This document shows positions 10,251 to 21,742 of a DNA stretch of 64,000 bases, in pieces. The notes under the pieces are model-generated. The model saw only the letters and a list, made by a program, of their open reading frames with translations. It did no database searches and had not been told where the DNA came from. How positions within the stretch are numbered: the stretch's first letter is position 1; each line of letters begins with the position of its first letter. The position numbers and the translations under genes were made by a program. Source of the stretch: Cyanophora paradoxa (lineage: Eukaryota; Glaucocystophyceae; Cyanophorales; Cyanophoraceae); the NCBI GenBank assembly GCA_004431415.1, contig QPMI01000623.1, positions 62,001 through 126,000 on the forward strand, written 5' to 3'.

Positions 10251-11728
10251 CTAGGGAGCGGACGGGGGCGGGGAGGCTGGGGGCGGGGCGTCGCGGGGCG
10301 CGGGCGGCTCGACGACGCTGCGGGCCTCGATCTCGATGACGGCCTCGCGCGGGTCGATCTCCGGCAGCCGCCGCCGCACCCGCCGCACCCCGGCGCCGCG
10401 CCCCACCCGCCGCAGCGCCCCGGGCTTCTCCTGGCGGGGCCGCGGGGCGCCCCTCGGGGGCGCGGGGGCGGCGGGGGCCATGGGGCGGACGAGGGGCCGG
10501 GCGGGGCGCGGGGATCCGTCGGGGGCCTCCTCCTCGTCGTCCTCGTCCTCGTCGGCCTCGGCGCGCGAGGCGACGGCGCCGTACATCGCGTGGAAGACCG
10601 ACGACCGCCGGTCGCTCCGCTCGTACCTGCCCCGCCCCGCCCTCGGCGCATACCCCAGCTGCCCCGCAGCGAGCGCAGCGCACCGCACGTCCACCACCCG
10701 CTGGCAGCTGCGTCGCGGCGCGGCGTCAGCGGGGGGCACGGGGCGAGCGGGGCGGGGCAGCGGTCGCCTAGGGCACGCGACGAGGACCGAGCTCCGCGTG
10801 GCGCTGATGCTCCACCCGCAGTACGGGCACGGCACCTGCGTCTGCGCGGCCGGCGTGAGCACCAGAGGCTGCAGCGGGGACGGCGGGGGCGGGGCGCGCC
10901 TGCCGGGCCTGGAGACGGCGGGCGACGAAGCCGACGGCCCAGATGAACGGCAGGACGAGGAGGAAGAGCATGCAGATCGACGTGAGCGTCCTCCCGAGGC
11001 GCCCCGTGAGGAGCAGGTAAGCGAGGATGAGCCTGCGGGGCGTGTTGAGGGCCGGCAGCGCCCTGTGGGCGGACATGCACACCACCCGGGCTTCACGCCC
11101 ATCGTCCCAAGCCCGAGGATGATTCCGCCTGCCTGCCACCAGCTGAGCCGCGCCGTCGCCACCTCGCGCAGCGCGTAGCCCAGGTCGCTTCCCAGCGCGA
11201 GCAGGCTTCTGTTCGGGAAATCAGCCGAGCGGCGAGGCTGGTAGAGGACGACATCACCTTCTTGCGGGGTTTAGAAGGATGGTGACGAAGATCAGGATCG
11301 TACCTGAGCGTAGAAGCGTCAGCGGAGACGGCGCGTTCGAACGTTTCTAACCAGCATCGCTCACTCGCAGCGGTCCAGACAGCTGCTTCCGAAGGAGGAG
11401 TGCGGTTGTCCTCTCTAGTTCTGAATGTACACACGACGGCACACGACGGCGAACCGAGCCGTTGAGGCCGCGACCGGAAACGCAGGTGCTCAGCGCCCCG
11501 CTCGAGGAAAGAAACTCGACGATTGTTACGCTCAATCTGATGCAAGCTGCTCCATCTCCAGACTATCGGCGCGGCCGCTGAGCGGCTCTCGGGCCGTGCA
11601 GATCTACATGAAGGCAGCGGAGGAGACAACTCCGAGACGCATGCCACAACGTGCACGATCGTAGTTGGTGCGTCGGGGACGCGGAACCTGTGTGGCCAGA
11701 GTGCGACGAAGCTTATTGGCAGCTCCAT
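10251..11728 (-). CDS. Multi-pass membrane protein with a CPYC motif, unidentified
   Basis: Leftward exons give a hydrophobic TILIFVTILLNPAR segment (about 11305-11265), then SLLALGSDLGYALREVATAR and LSWWQAGGIILGLGTMGVKP (11230-11090). After a very short intron come ALPALNTPRRLILAYLLL and LTSICMLFLLVLPFIWAVGF (11060-10930), so three or four membrane segments. A PCPYCGWSISATRS motif near 10815 could be half of a zinc ribbon or a redox pair. The cytosolic tail includes RSSVFHAMYGAVASRAEADE, an Asp/Glu run and EIDPREAVIEIEARSVVEPP, ending at the TAG at 10251. The 5' end is unclear: an ATG at 11728 (MELPISFVALWPHRFRVPDA) is open to 11250 but lies mostly in another frame, so the true first exon may differ. 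Family not recognised. Confidence 0.5.
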
Positions 11729-11818
11729 GCTCTCCAGCTGCAGCCGCGGCCGAGCTTGCAACCCGCTCTAGCTTCGCAGGCCGAGGCAAAGCGCTGACGT
11801 TGCCCTGAAATTCTCCTA

Positions 11819-11841
11819 CCCCCCCCCCCCCCCCCCCCCCC
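11819..11841. repeat. 23-nt poly-C tract and downstream short duplication
   Basis: A run of 23 C residues is followed at 11889 and 11908 by two tandem copies of CTTCAATCTGCGGGCCCC. Both lie between the 5' region of the membrane-protein gene and the 3' end of the calponin-homology gene. Confidence 0.8.
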
Positions 11842-11969
11842 GCCGGGCCGGGCCTGCAAATTTGCGGAGAATTGTTCGATCCCTTAAGCTTCAATCTGCG
11901 GGCCCCCCTTCAATCTGCGGGCCCCTTCAAACTGACTTGCGAGAGGGGCCCGGCAACAATGGCAGTCTT

Positions 11970-14900
11970 CTACGCCCAGAGGTCCTCGCCGCTGGCGGCG
12001 GAGTGGGCAGGGGAGGCGCCGGCGGCGCGGTGGGCGCCGGCGCGGGAGGAGGCGCCGGCGTCGGAGGCGCGGGAGGAGAGGACCTGAGAGTACTCCCAGG
12101 CGTAGCCGCCCTGTATGGCGCGGGCGGCCTCCTGGGCGGCGCGCTCGTCGGCGAGGAAGTCCTCGACGGCGGCGGCGACGGCCCTCTCCTCTCCCTCCTC
12201 CTCCTCGCCGCTCTCGGGCTCCTCCTGCGAGGGGCGGCCCTCGGAGGCCGGCTCCTGCCACCCGTCCCCCTCCGAGCCCGCCCGCTCCGAGAAGCCGGCC
12301 TCCGAGGCCCCGCCCCGCGGCGTCCCCGCCCCGCTGGCGCTCCGCGTCGGCACGGGGGCCCTCCCCCGCGGCACCGGCGGCGGGCTCGGCGAGCGCCGCC
12401 GGGAGCGGGCCCGCATCTCGCGCATCTCCCGCGGGTTCGGCAGGTGCATGTTGTACGCGCGCCGCACCTGCGCGGCGTGAGCGGGGGCCGGGGGCGCGCG
12501 GTCGGGGCGGGGGGTGCGGGCCTGGTCGAGGAGGGGCACGATGACGGCGCGCTCGCCGCGCAGGATCTCCTGCTCGCTCCACAGGTGGTCCAGCGGCATC
12601 GTCTGCGCCCCGTCGCCCCACGCCCCGCCGCGGCGAGCGCGCGGCGGCGCACGTTCTTGCGGCGGAGGACGTCGAGGGCGCGCGCGATGTTGTGCAGGCG
12701 CGCCGCGGGCCCTTCGGCCGCAGGTCGAGCCCTCGACGGCCCTGCGCGGGCCCTCGGCGGGGCGGGGCGGGGGGCGGGGCGGGGGGGCGGGGCGCCTGTG
12801 CTCGAGGCGGCCGACGATGTCGGCGAGGAGGGTGCCGTCCCCGAACTCGGGGAGCAGCGGCGCCTCCAGGTCCACGTGCCCCGGCAGCCGCACCCCGAGC
12901 GAGCGGATCCACCGCGCCAGCCCGGGGCCCGCCCGCCGCCCGCCCCCTCCCCCCCTCCTCCGACGCCGCCCGCCCCTCGTAGGAGCCCCCCTCCAGCTCC
13001 GACCGCGGCGTCGCGGCGCCCGAGGCGCCCGAGGCAGAGCGGTCGCCGCCGGGGCCCTGCCACGCCGGCGCGATGCGGCGCGGGAGGCGCTGCGGGGAGG
13101 TGCGGGGCGGGGGCGAGGGCGGGACGGGGCGGGCGAGGCGGCGGTTGCTGGAGGGGGCGACGTAGCGGGCGGGGGAGGCGGGGGCGGAGAGGGGGTGGAG
13201 GCGCTCGGCGGGGTGGGCGGGATGGGCAGCGGGTGGGAGAGGTACGGGAACTCGCCCTCCACGCGCTGCGCCGCCCGCGGCGGGATTCTGTGCCGCCGCC
13301 CCGCCGGGCGGTGAGCGGGGGCGGGGGCCGGGGCCGGGCCGGGGCGGGGCGGGGGCGGACCCGTCGGCGGCGCGGTTGACGTCCTCGAGGAGGCCGAAGA
13401 CGGCGGCGGGGTCCCCCGCGAGGAGCGCCTCCTCGTCCCCCAGGTGCCGCCGCCCCATCCGGTGCCGCCCCGCCAGCACCTCGAGCGCCCGGCGCACGTT
13501 GGCCCGCGCGGCGGCCGGGGAGGAGGGGGCGCGGTTGACGCCGGAGAGGGGCGCCCCGTCGAGGGCGGAGATGAGGTCGCAGAGGAGGGTGCCGGTGCGG
13601 GCCCCCTCGAGGACCTCCTCCGCCTGCTCCTCCCGCGCCGGGCCCTCCAGCACGCCCACCGCCACCAGCCACTGCACGATCGAGCACTCCAGCTTCCGCC
13701 GCTCCACCTCGGGGTACGGCCACGCCAGCGGCCGCCGCCGCGCGATCTGCTCCCGCGACGTCGCGAACGGGTACGCCTTCTTGAGGTGCCAGATGAGGGA
13801 CCACCAGACGCCCGGGTTCCCCTTGGCGATCTCGTCGGCGGCGGCGGCGAAGACCTCGGGGAGCTGCTTGTTGCGGAGGGCGACCTGCAGGCCCGCCTCG
13901 ATGTTCTCGATCACGTGCTGCAGCGAGCGCGGCCGCGGCCGGACCCCCGGCACCACCACCTGCGCCCCGCTCAGGCCGGTGCGGGGCGGTGCGGGGCCTG
14001 GGGCGGGCGCGCGTCCTGGAGGAGGGAGACGAGGGCGCAGAGGAGGGTGCCGTTGCGGGTGGCCGAGTCGAGCATCCCCGCCCGCTCGTCCGCCTCCCGC
14101 ACCTCGAAGCCCAGCGCCGCCAGCCAGCGCCGCGCCTCCGCCTCCGTTCCCTCCTCGATCGCCGCCGGCGCCACCAGGCTCACCCGCGGGTTCCCCTCCC
14201 TGCCGCCCCTCGGCCCCTGCGCGCGCCGAGGCGGCGGGGCGGGGGGGACGCACGAGCGCCACGGGCTCGCGGGGCGCGCGGGGGGGCCCTCGGCGCGGCC
14301 CGCGGCACGGGAGAGCGGCCCCTGCTCGGGCCCTGGGCCTCCCGCCGGCGCCCCGCCCCGCCATGGGACTCGGGCGAGCGCCTCCGGGGGGAGCGGCTGG
14401 CCCGCGGCGATCGGGAGCGGCGGGGCGAGCGGGAGCGGCACTCGCGGGCGGCGTAGAACTGCGTCGGCGTGAGGCGGGGGCGGGGGAGGAGCAGGCGGGG
14501 CGGGGCGGGGGCGGTGCGGGCCTCGCGGATGTCGTGGAGGAGGCCCCAGAGGGCGCCGGGCGGGTGGCTGTGCACGATGGCCTCCGCCGCCCAGAGGTAG
14601 CGCGAGGGGAAGGTCGGGTGCGCGCGCAGCGCCGCGAGCGCCCGGTTCGCGTTCGTCAGCATCGCCGCCTGCGAGCGCGCCGAGCGGTTCACCCCGCACA
14701 GCTGCCGCCCCTCGAGCAGCTGCACCAGCTCGCAGAGCAGCACGCCTGCCGCCCCGTGAGGCCGGGGGCGCGCGGGGCGGGCGTGCCGGCGAGGCGCGCA
14801 CCGTCACGGAAGGCCTCCTGGACGTTCTCGGGGGAGTTGTACTCGGAGCCGTCCGCCCGGCGCGTCAGCCGGAAGCGCACCCCGTGGCCCTCCAGCCACC

Positions 14901-15963
14901 GCACGATCTCGTACTGCCGGCCCCGTCGGCGCGCGCCCCGAGCGAGCGCGGCGGCGCGGCGCACCTGCGGCCCGGAGAGCTCGGGGTCCGGCACCCGCTT
15001 GCGGTTGCCTGGGGAGGGCGGGCGGCCCGAAGGGGACGCGGCTCGGGCGGAGCAGGGGCGCTGGATGCGGGGCCGCGGGGCGGCGGCCTGCTGGGCGGCT
15101 TGCGCAGGGACGTGGATGTGGGCGGAGCGGCGGGAGGAAGGGCTGACGGAGCGGCCGCGGACGGCAGTGGCTGCATCGTAGTCGGAGACCGAGGGGGGCA
15201 CCGAGGCTCGCAGCGCCGAGATGCGGGAGGCCCGGACGCTGGCCGAGGGGGAAGGCGAGCGCGCCGCCGGGGTGCGCGCACCTGACCGCCCCCGCCCCTG
15301 CTCGCCCCACGCCTCCGCGGGAGGCGATCGGCGGCGCCCTGCCGGGGAGGGCGAGCGGGCCGTGCGGGGGGCCGCGCCGTGGCTGCGTAGCGTCCAAAGG
15401 CCGCGGACAGGCGACTCGGAGGGCCGCGGGGGGGGCTTGGCTGGAGAGGGTTCGCGGAGGAGGCCCTTCTCGCGGAGAATGGCCCTCACGTCGGCGCCGG
15501 GCTCGACGTTGAGCAGGTCGTGGTACCGACGCAGCGGCCGCAGCGGGCCGCGCTCGGAGAACTCCTCCGAGCTGCGAAGCGCCCCTCCCCTCGCCGAGAA
15601 TTCCGCCGAGTTGAGCAAACTCCGCCTCGGGCTGCGGCTGCGGCTTCGGGGGCGCTGCGGAGGCATGCGCTTCTTCTTCGCCGAGTCGATCAGGATCTCC
15701 CGCGCCGACTCCGGCCCGCTTCGTGGGCTTCGCGGTGTGTGCGGGGCAACCGATGCGTAGGAAATGCTGCCGGATACACTGGCCCTTAGGCGAGAGAGGT
15801 CTAGCTTGGGCGACGCGCTACGACTCCTGCTGCGGCTTCGGCCAGTGATGCCCGATACACTCTCCCGGTAGTACGCCCATGAATACGGATCCGCTGCTCG
15901 GCGTTCGATTTCACGTGCCCGAACAGCTGTGGCAGGCCATAGCAGGTCCGGTGGGGCGCGCAT
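11970..15963 (-). CDS. Protein with four calponin-homology (CH) segments and Ser/Arg-rich linkers
   Basis: The ATG at 15963 opens MRAPPDLLWPATAVRAREIE. A long Ser/Arg/Pro-rich N-terminal exon runs to about 15000 ([38 protein letters not shown]). CH-like units then follow in order. CH1: YEIVRWLEGHGVRFRLTRRA and LLCELVQLLEGRQLCGVNRS with ALRAHPTFPSRYLWAAEAIV (14930-14540). CH2: ARRWLAALGFEVREADERAG with NGTLLCALVSLLQDA, IENIEAGLQVALRNKQLPEV and VWWSLIWHLKKAYP (14160-13760). CH3: CSIVQWLVAVGVLEGPAREE with GTLLCDLISALDGAPLSGVN (13700-13370). CH4: LARWIRSLGVRLPGHVDLEA with GTLLADIVGRLEHR (12930-12800). CH domains bind actin or microtubules, so a cytoskeletal or axonemal crosslinker is likely (inference). 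The C-terminus ends ASGEDLWA at the TAG at 11970. The frame changes at several GC-rich introns. Confidence 0.82.
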
Positions 15964-16653
15964 CTAGCTAGTCTGGCGCCTGTAGAACAGTCTTGCGCCT
16001 GAAGAATCGCGGGGAGAGCCTCAGGCTACGGTTGCTACCGTTATTCGTACTCGGTTATGGTGTATCCCCCACCTGTTACCTGTAACCTGTTGAACCTGCC
16101 TACCTGCGCCCCCGATGGGCGCGAAAGAGAGCAAGGGTGTAAAGGGCGGACTTCACGCTGTTCTGCAACAAATCGAGAATGCAGGTTCCCCACACTGACC
16201 ACAGCCAACGCCCACTTATACAGGCGCGTGCAGATCGTCTTCGTCGTCAATGAGAACGCCGATATTATGTCCGTCCGACCCCGATCCTTCTACTTCTGCG
16301 GCCGTGCAGTATTGCTGACGGCCGCCCGGTGGCCCAGTTTTGCGAACGCGGCAGCCTTAAAGTGCGTGAGTTTCGAACTGGCGGATCTCACAAGTAAGAA
16401 CCTTTGGAACGACATGCTATCCGTGCGCTGCCGCCTTGGCCTTTTAACTGCCTGTCCTCAATGTGATCGCTACGGCGCAGGATGTTTGCTTGCCGCGAGC
16501 CCCGGATAATTTCATGATGGTGCGCGGCCCGTGTGCCCTGCTGCGACCCACGTGATCTGCAGCTTATCTTATCGCTTGTCCCGGGCCCCGCTATCCCTCG
16601 CCGAACCCGCGGGCTTGTCTGACAGGCCGCACGCTGCACGGCAGGCCGCTCCT
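15964..16653. other. Divergent intergenic region between CH-domain and PAS genes
   Basis: No gene was recognised in this 690-bp stretch. It separates two divergently read start codons and has distinctly lower GC than the genes. Repeated acctgt words occur at 16068-16100. Confidence 0.5.
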
Positions 16654-17981
16654 ATGAGCAAGTTCTTGGGCGAGAAGTGGCGGGCGCAGCTGTGCGGGGC
16701 GTTCAGCAAGCGGCTCTCCATAGGTGCGGGGCGCCCAGCCGCGTGCAGCGGCGCGGGGCGGCGCTCGAAGTGACGCGGCGGGGCAGAGATGACGATCAGC
16801 AAGATCGCGCTGCCGGGGGAGGCCGCCCCCTCGTACCTCGTCACGTGCAGCGACATCAGCGAGGCCCGCCCCCCCGCCCCGCCCCGCCCCGCGCCGGCGG
16901 CGGCGAGCGTGGCGCAGTTGCTGATGACGAAGAACGCGCTGGCGCGGGCGGAGATGCGGCGGCTGGCGGTGATCGACACGACGATGGACGGGCTCGTGCT
17001 CATGGACTCGAACCACAAGATCCGCTGTGCCTCCGTCCTGTCCGGCCGCCAGTGCGCGAATCCTAATTTTTTGCAGCCTTCAACCCTGCCGCCGCCTCCC
17101 TCTTTGGGTGGTCCAAGGAGGAGGTCCTCAACAAAGACAGTGCGCCCCGCCGCTTTCCTCCCCGCCCCGCCGGCGCCGGCCTCGCGGCCGCCGCCAAGCG
17201 GGCGGGCCGGCAGTCTCGATCCTGGTGCCGTCGCCGCACAAGGAGGCGCACAAGCAGTACGTCGAGAACTTCCTCACCACGGGCGTCAAGAAGGTCCGGC
17301 GTGGCCGGCGTGCCCCGCCGCGGCTGCGCTTGAGGCGGGCGCGCCGGGCGGCAGATCATCGGGATCGGGCGGGAGGTGGAGGCGGAGCGGAAGGACGGGA
17401 CCACCTTCACCATCCAGGCGCCCCCGCCCCGCCCCGCCCCGCCCCGCCCCGCCCCGCGGCGCCGGCCGAGCGCGCGGCGCAGCTCTCCGTCTCGGAGGCC
17501 GTCCAGATCGGCAACGACCGCTTCTTCCTCGGCGTCATAAGAGACCGTTCCCGCCGCAAGCAGGCCGAGCGCGCCATGTCCCAGTCCAAGGTGCCCCCGC
17601 CCCGCCCCTCTCCACCCGCCCCCGCCCGACCCCGCCCCGCGCCTTCCCCGTCGCTCCCCGCCCCCTGCAGACGTGGATGCAGAACGTGCGTGCCGCGGCG
17701 AGCGCCGCGCCCCGCCGGGCGGCCTGACGAGGCGGCGTTGCGCAGATCCTCGACTGCGCCTTCGACGCCTTCTTCACGGTGGACGGCAACGGCAACCTCA
17801 AGATGCACGCCCACGTGCGCCCTCCGCCGCCCGTGCCCCCAGCCCTCCCGCCCGCGCTGGCGCTGCGGCCCGAGGGGTGGGATTTGTGCAGGGCTGGGAG
17901 GCGGAGCCGTCACGGCAGCAGCTCGAGGGGGCGAGGCCCTCGCTCCAGCTGCCGAGCCGCCGCGCCTCCATCCAGCGGTGA
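16654..17981 (+). CDS. PAS-domain protein, probable sensor
   Basis: Exon 1 from ATG 16654 reads MSKFLGEKWRAQLCGAFSKR. It joins MTISKIALPGEAAPSYLVTC (16789) and VAQLLMTKNALARAEMRRLA with DTTMDGLVLMDSNHKI. After the acceptor at about 17079 comes AFNPAAASLFGWSKEEVLNK, the diagnostic helix-strand of a PAS fold. Then follow SILVPSPHKEAHKQYVENFL, IGIGREVEAERKDGTTFTIQ, LSVSEAVQIGNDRFFLGVIR and DRSRRKQAERAMSQSK, completing one PAS domain. A second PAS begins ILDCAFDAFFTVDGNGNLKM (about 17747) but is not continued. The last exon GWEAEPSRQQLEGARPSLQL stops at 17981. No kinase or other output domain is visible, so this may be a stand-alone sensor or an adaptor. Ligand unknown. PAS domains commonly bind flavin, haem or protein partners. 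Confidence 0.78.
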
Positions 17982-18280
17982 CCCCCGCCCCGGCCTCCGC
18001 CCCCCGTCCCTCCCCCCTGTGCCCCTCCGGCCCCCGCGCCCTGCCGGATGACCGCCTGTAGCCTTCCCTCCTGCCAGCGTCTCCCCTCGGACTCTGCGTG
18101 CGCCCCTGTTGCTTGGACAGATAGCTTATAGTTTACGTCTCTAGATCTGTATGTTTCACTGAGAGTCGAATTTCAAAAACCTGAGTATCTACTGCTATGG
18201 AAAGGAGCTGCAGCTGCAGCGGGTGGCGGGGAGGGGCGGGGCAGGGCGGCCGGATCCGGAACTGCAGCTCGTCAGTCGCG

Positions 18281-18940
18281 TCAGTCCTGCTTGACGTCGG
18301 CCTCGGTGAGGGCGCGGAGGGCGTGGGAGAATTGAACGGCGGAGATGTACTGCTTGAGGACGCAGAAGGGGGCGCACACGAGGGCGCCCGCGTGCCAGAG
18401 GAGGACGGGGCGGCCGAGGAGGGAGAGCTGCCGCGAGGGCTCGAAGTAGCGCAGGTAGAGGAAGACGAAGAAGAGCTCGTTGGTGAGGCAGAGGAAGGTC
18501 AGCACGGGCCGCTTGTAGTAGAGGTGCAGGAGCCAGTTCTCCGTCGCCTTCACCTCCTTGTGGCTCTTCTTCCCACTGTTCATCACCGCCGTGTACATGT
18601 GGAACCAGTGGCTTCCGATGTCGAGGTAGAGCAGCAGCCCGAAGATGATCAGGTGCTCGCGGTACAGGTGCGAGAGCACCAGCAGCAGGCCCGCCGTCCC
18701 CAGCCGGTCCGAGACCATGTCCAGCACCGCGCCAAGCGTTGACGACTGGCCCAGCTTGCGGGCCGCGTAGCCGTCCGCGGCGTCAAGCAAGTGCGAGAGC
18801 GTGTAGGTGATGCCGGAGACGACGTAGTCGGTGAGCGCGTAGTGAATGCTCACCAACGCCAGGATCACCCTAACGTAGCCGATCAGGTTCGGCACGTAGA
18901 AGTAGATGCGCCAGGCCTCGCCCTTGCTCGCCGGCGCCAT
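18281..18940 (-). CDS. PIS1: CDP-diacylglycerol-inositol 3-phosphatidyltransferase (phosphatidylinositol synthase)
   Basis: This intronless frame of 219 residues starts at the ATG at 18940 and ends TEADVKQD before the TGA at 18281. It makes phosphatidylinositol from CDP-diacylglycerol and myo-inositol in the endoplasmic reticulum. The CDP-alcohol phosphotransferase signature is complete: DAADGYAARKLGQ followed by GAVLDMVSD, giving the D-x2-DG-x2-AR-x8-G-x3-D-x3-D pattern with all four aspartates. Hydrophobic segments include NLIGYVRVILALVSIHYALT, LGTAGLLLVLSHLY, LIIFGLLLYLDIGSHWFHMY, LTFLCLTNELFFVFLYLRYF and VLLWHAGALVCAPFCVLKQY, consistent with a five- to six-pass protein. The length matches eukaryotic PIS enzymes (about 210-230). 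Absence of introns is unusual here. Its start is 172 bp from the divergent start at 19113. Confidence 0.96.
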   Translation of the reverse strand: MAPASKGEAWRIYFYVPNLIGYVRVILALVSIHYALTDYVVSGITYTLSHLLDAADGYAARKLGQSSTLGAVLDMVSDRLGTAGLLLVLSHLYREHLIIFGLLLYLDIGSHWFHMYTAVMNSGKKSHKEVKATENWLLHLYYKRPVLTFLCLTNELFFVFLYLRYFEPSRQLSLLGRPVLLWHAGALVCAPFCVLKQYISAVQFSHALRALTEADVKQD

Positions 18941-19112
18941 CGCTTCCGTGGCGCTGCGAGCAGAAACGATTCAGCTCGACTAGTTCGACACTCAACGAAG
19001 CAGCCGAGCAACCGCCGCCGACCTCTCAGGAAAACGGGGTAGGGGAATTGGGTTCAAAGTTTACGCGGGAGCCTCATTCGGAAGTCGCAGCCGGGCGCCA
19101 CGAGCACGAACA

Positions 19113-21462
19113 ATGCCCGGCCAGCAAAAGAAGAATGGCAAGACTGGCGTCAAGGCGACCGTACAGACGGCCAAGGCCGGTCGCGCGGTTGGACGGCCGG
19201 ACTTCAACCTCGACAAGACGGACCTGGACAAGCGCTACAGGCTCACGCAGGCGGAGGAGGTGGGTCGGCTCGTCGGGCGTCGCGTCCGTGCCCGGCTTCG
19301 CGGTCACCGATGAGCCCGTCGCAGCTGAAACGTTTGCGGGTCAAGTGCGAGGACCTCGAACGCCGCGCGCAGTACTACGCCCGTCAGATGACAGGTATAG
19401 TGCTCTCAGCTTGTCTGGAGCTCCGGCAGCGCGACGAGAGCGCCGATATCCCCGCAGACCGCCAGAAGATTCGTCTCGCGAAGTCCCACGCCCGCGCACT
19501 GCGGACGGGCGAGCAGGAAGAAGACGATGATTTAGGCCAGCCGCTGCATTCGGATGACGATGGCCCCCAGGCGGGCTCGAAGAAGCCTCTCTCGCCGGCG
19601 CGTCGCCCGCCCGCTATCTGCCGGCGCCCCTGACCCGCGGATGGCAGATCAAGGAGCGGCACCTGGACGAGGATGAAGTCGTTGGCGGCGAGGAGGGCGG
19701 GCGGCGCCGGCGGAGCGCGCCGGAGAAGCGGGCGGCCAAGGGCGGGGCGCCCGAGGTGGACTTCGACGTTGAGATGCTCGAGTTCGAGAACGCGCAGGCG
19801 GGCGCCGGCGTCCGCCCTCGCAGCGCCCATCGGGCCCCGGAGGAGGTCCCGGTCACGCGGCCGCCCTTCTACGTCGGCCGCGCGCCCCGCCGCGCCTTCC
19901 GGCCTCGCGTCTCGCCGGCCGTGCGCGTCCCGCCCGCCTCGGGCACGCAAGCGGCCGGTGGCGCTCGGGGGCGGGGCGCGTCGGGGGCGGGCGGGCGGGG
20001 GCGTCGCTGGACCGGCTCGAGGCGCGCTTCCGCGACATCGAGGCGAGCATGGCCCGCTTCGGCGCCGGCCTCCTCAAGGTCCCGCCCTGCTCCACCCCCG
20101 CCCCGCTCTCCGCCCGCCCGGCGGCGCCTGAGGCGGGGCGGCAGGTGCCGGGGAGGCGGCGGCGGGGCAGCAGCAGCAGCCGAAGAGCTACGCGGGGTAC
20201 CTGGAGGTGCTGATGGACGGCGTGGCGCGGCTGGCGGCGCTGGTCGAGCAGGGCGCCGCCAAGGTCGACGCCGACGCCGCCGCCCGCGCCTCCCTCGCCG
20301 ACTCCCTCGCCGCCTCCGCCCGCCGCCTCGACGCCCTCGAGGCCGTGCGCCCCCCCCCGCCCCGCCCCGCCCGCCCCGCACCCCCGGCGTTGCCCGCGCG
20401 GCAGTGACGCGTGTGCAGGAGGTGTCGCGGGGCCGGGAGGAGCGGGATCGGCTTCGGAGCGAGCTGCAGCAGCAGCGCCTCACCAGCGAGGTGCAGGTCG
20501 CCGCCCTCCGCTCCGACCTCGCCATCATGCAGCGCCTCCGCCCCTCCGCCCTCGACGCTCCCGCCCCCGCCCCCGCCCCGCCGCCCCTCCACACGCCCTC
20601 CGCCCCGGCCCCCGCACCCTCTGCCTCCGCCTCCGCCACTCTGGCGGCGGCGACCCCGCAGGCTCGCCTCCTCTCCATCCCTGCCCCACGGCCCGGGCGC
20701 CTGCCCCAGCGGGTGCGGCGGCGGCCGGGGAGAAGGCGGCGAGCGAGGCGGCGGGGCGGGTGGCGGAGCTCCTGGCGCTGCCGGCGCGGGGCGGGGCGGG
20801 GCGGCACGACGTGAGCGCCTGGCTGGACGCCCTCGAGCAGCGCCGCGTGCCCCCGATCGACACGCCCATGCACCCGTCGCCCCGCGAGGCCGCCACGCAG
20901 CCCTTCAGCCGCAACTGGACGGCCGGGCGGCCCCCAGCCCGCCGGCGACCCCCGCGCCGGCCACCGCCCGCTCCGTCGCTGAGAGCGCCGGGACGCCGGC
21001 CACGCCCCTCGAGGTCTGCCCCGCGCCGCCCTCGCCCGCCGGCCCCGCGCCCCGCCCGAGCCGCGCGTGCAGGAGGCCGTGTCCACCGTGACGAACCTCA
21101 GCGCGGTGGAGGACTGGCCGCGGGCTTCCGCGCCCCGCCCTGCCCCGGCCGCAGCCGCCGTCGCCTCCTGCGCCCCCTCCACGCCACCGACGGCCGCGGT
21201 GCTCGTTGGCGAGGCCCGGCGCGCGCTCTGGGCTGGGGAAGGGGCCCGCCGTGGGGCGGAGGCCCCGCCCACGGTGCAGAAGCGTGGGGCGGCGGAGGAG
21301 GATAGCGGGCCAGTGGCGCTGCTGTCGGCGAAGCGGGGGCCGCGCGGGGGGGCGGGGAGCCCGGCGGCAGGGGCCCCGCGGCCGGCGCCCCACCAGCCCG
21401 ACGGCGAATCGATGGCCCTCTCGGCGCACATCCCCTCCCCCGCGGGGCGCCTTCTCCTCTGA
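19113..21462 (+). CDS. Coiled-coil protein of unknown function
   Basis: The ATG at 19113 opens MPGQQKKNGKTGVKATVQTA with DFNLDKTDLDKRYRLTQAEE. Later exons read SPSQLKRLRVKCEDLERRAQ (19315), ADRQKIRLAKSHARALRTGE, WQIKERHLDEDEVVGGEEGG, DFDVEMLEFENAQAGAG, DRLEARFRDIEASMARFGAG, KSYAGYLEVLMDGVARLAAL, QEVSRGREERDRLRSELQQQ, DVSAWLDALEQRRVPPIDTP and EAVSTVTNLSAVEDWPRASA. It ends SPAGRLLL at the TGA at 21462. The pattern is a basic N-terminus, an acidic patch, helical coiled-coil segments, then Pro/Ala-rich tail. No enzymatic motif is visible. Introns carry CCCCG strings and gTGACG branch-like sites (for example before 20418). A structural role is inferred only from coiled coils. Exon limits in the Pro-rich parts are uncertain. 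Confidence 0.6.
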
Positions 21463-21742
21463 CCCCCCGCGGCCGTGGCCTCTCGCCGACTGGTCGTGGG
21501 ACTCAGTGCGCGTTCGATATACATAGAGTACCTGAGAACCTTTGAAATTTCAAAACAAAGTGACACGGACTGGCCCAGCCTGGCAGTGGCTATGGTACAC
21601 GTCAGGTACTGGTTTATGAACGGAACAGGGACACTGCTGTCGCAGTGGCCCTGTTGGAGGGGAAGGACCTCTAAGTTCTGAGCAGGAAAGGGCGCCGGCA
21701 TGTTAAGGCTACAATTACAAAGTATACGTAGAGTCTGGATCA
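21463..21742. other. Intergenic spacer before repeat element A
   Basis: No gene was recognised. This lower-GC spacer follows the stop at 21462 and contains tggcccagcctggcagtgg at about 21572. It ends where homology to element B begins (ctagcagaccgcgcccg). Confidence 0.4.
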
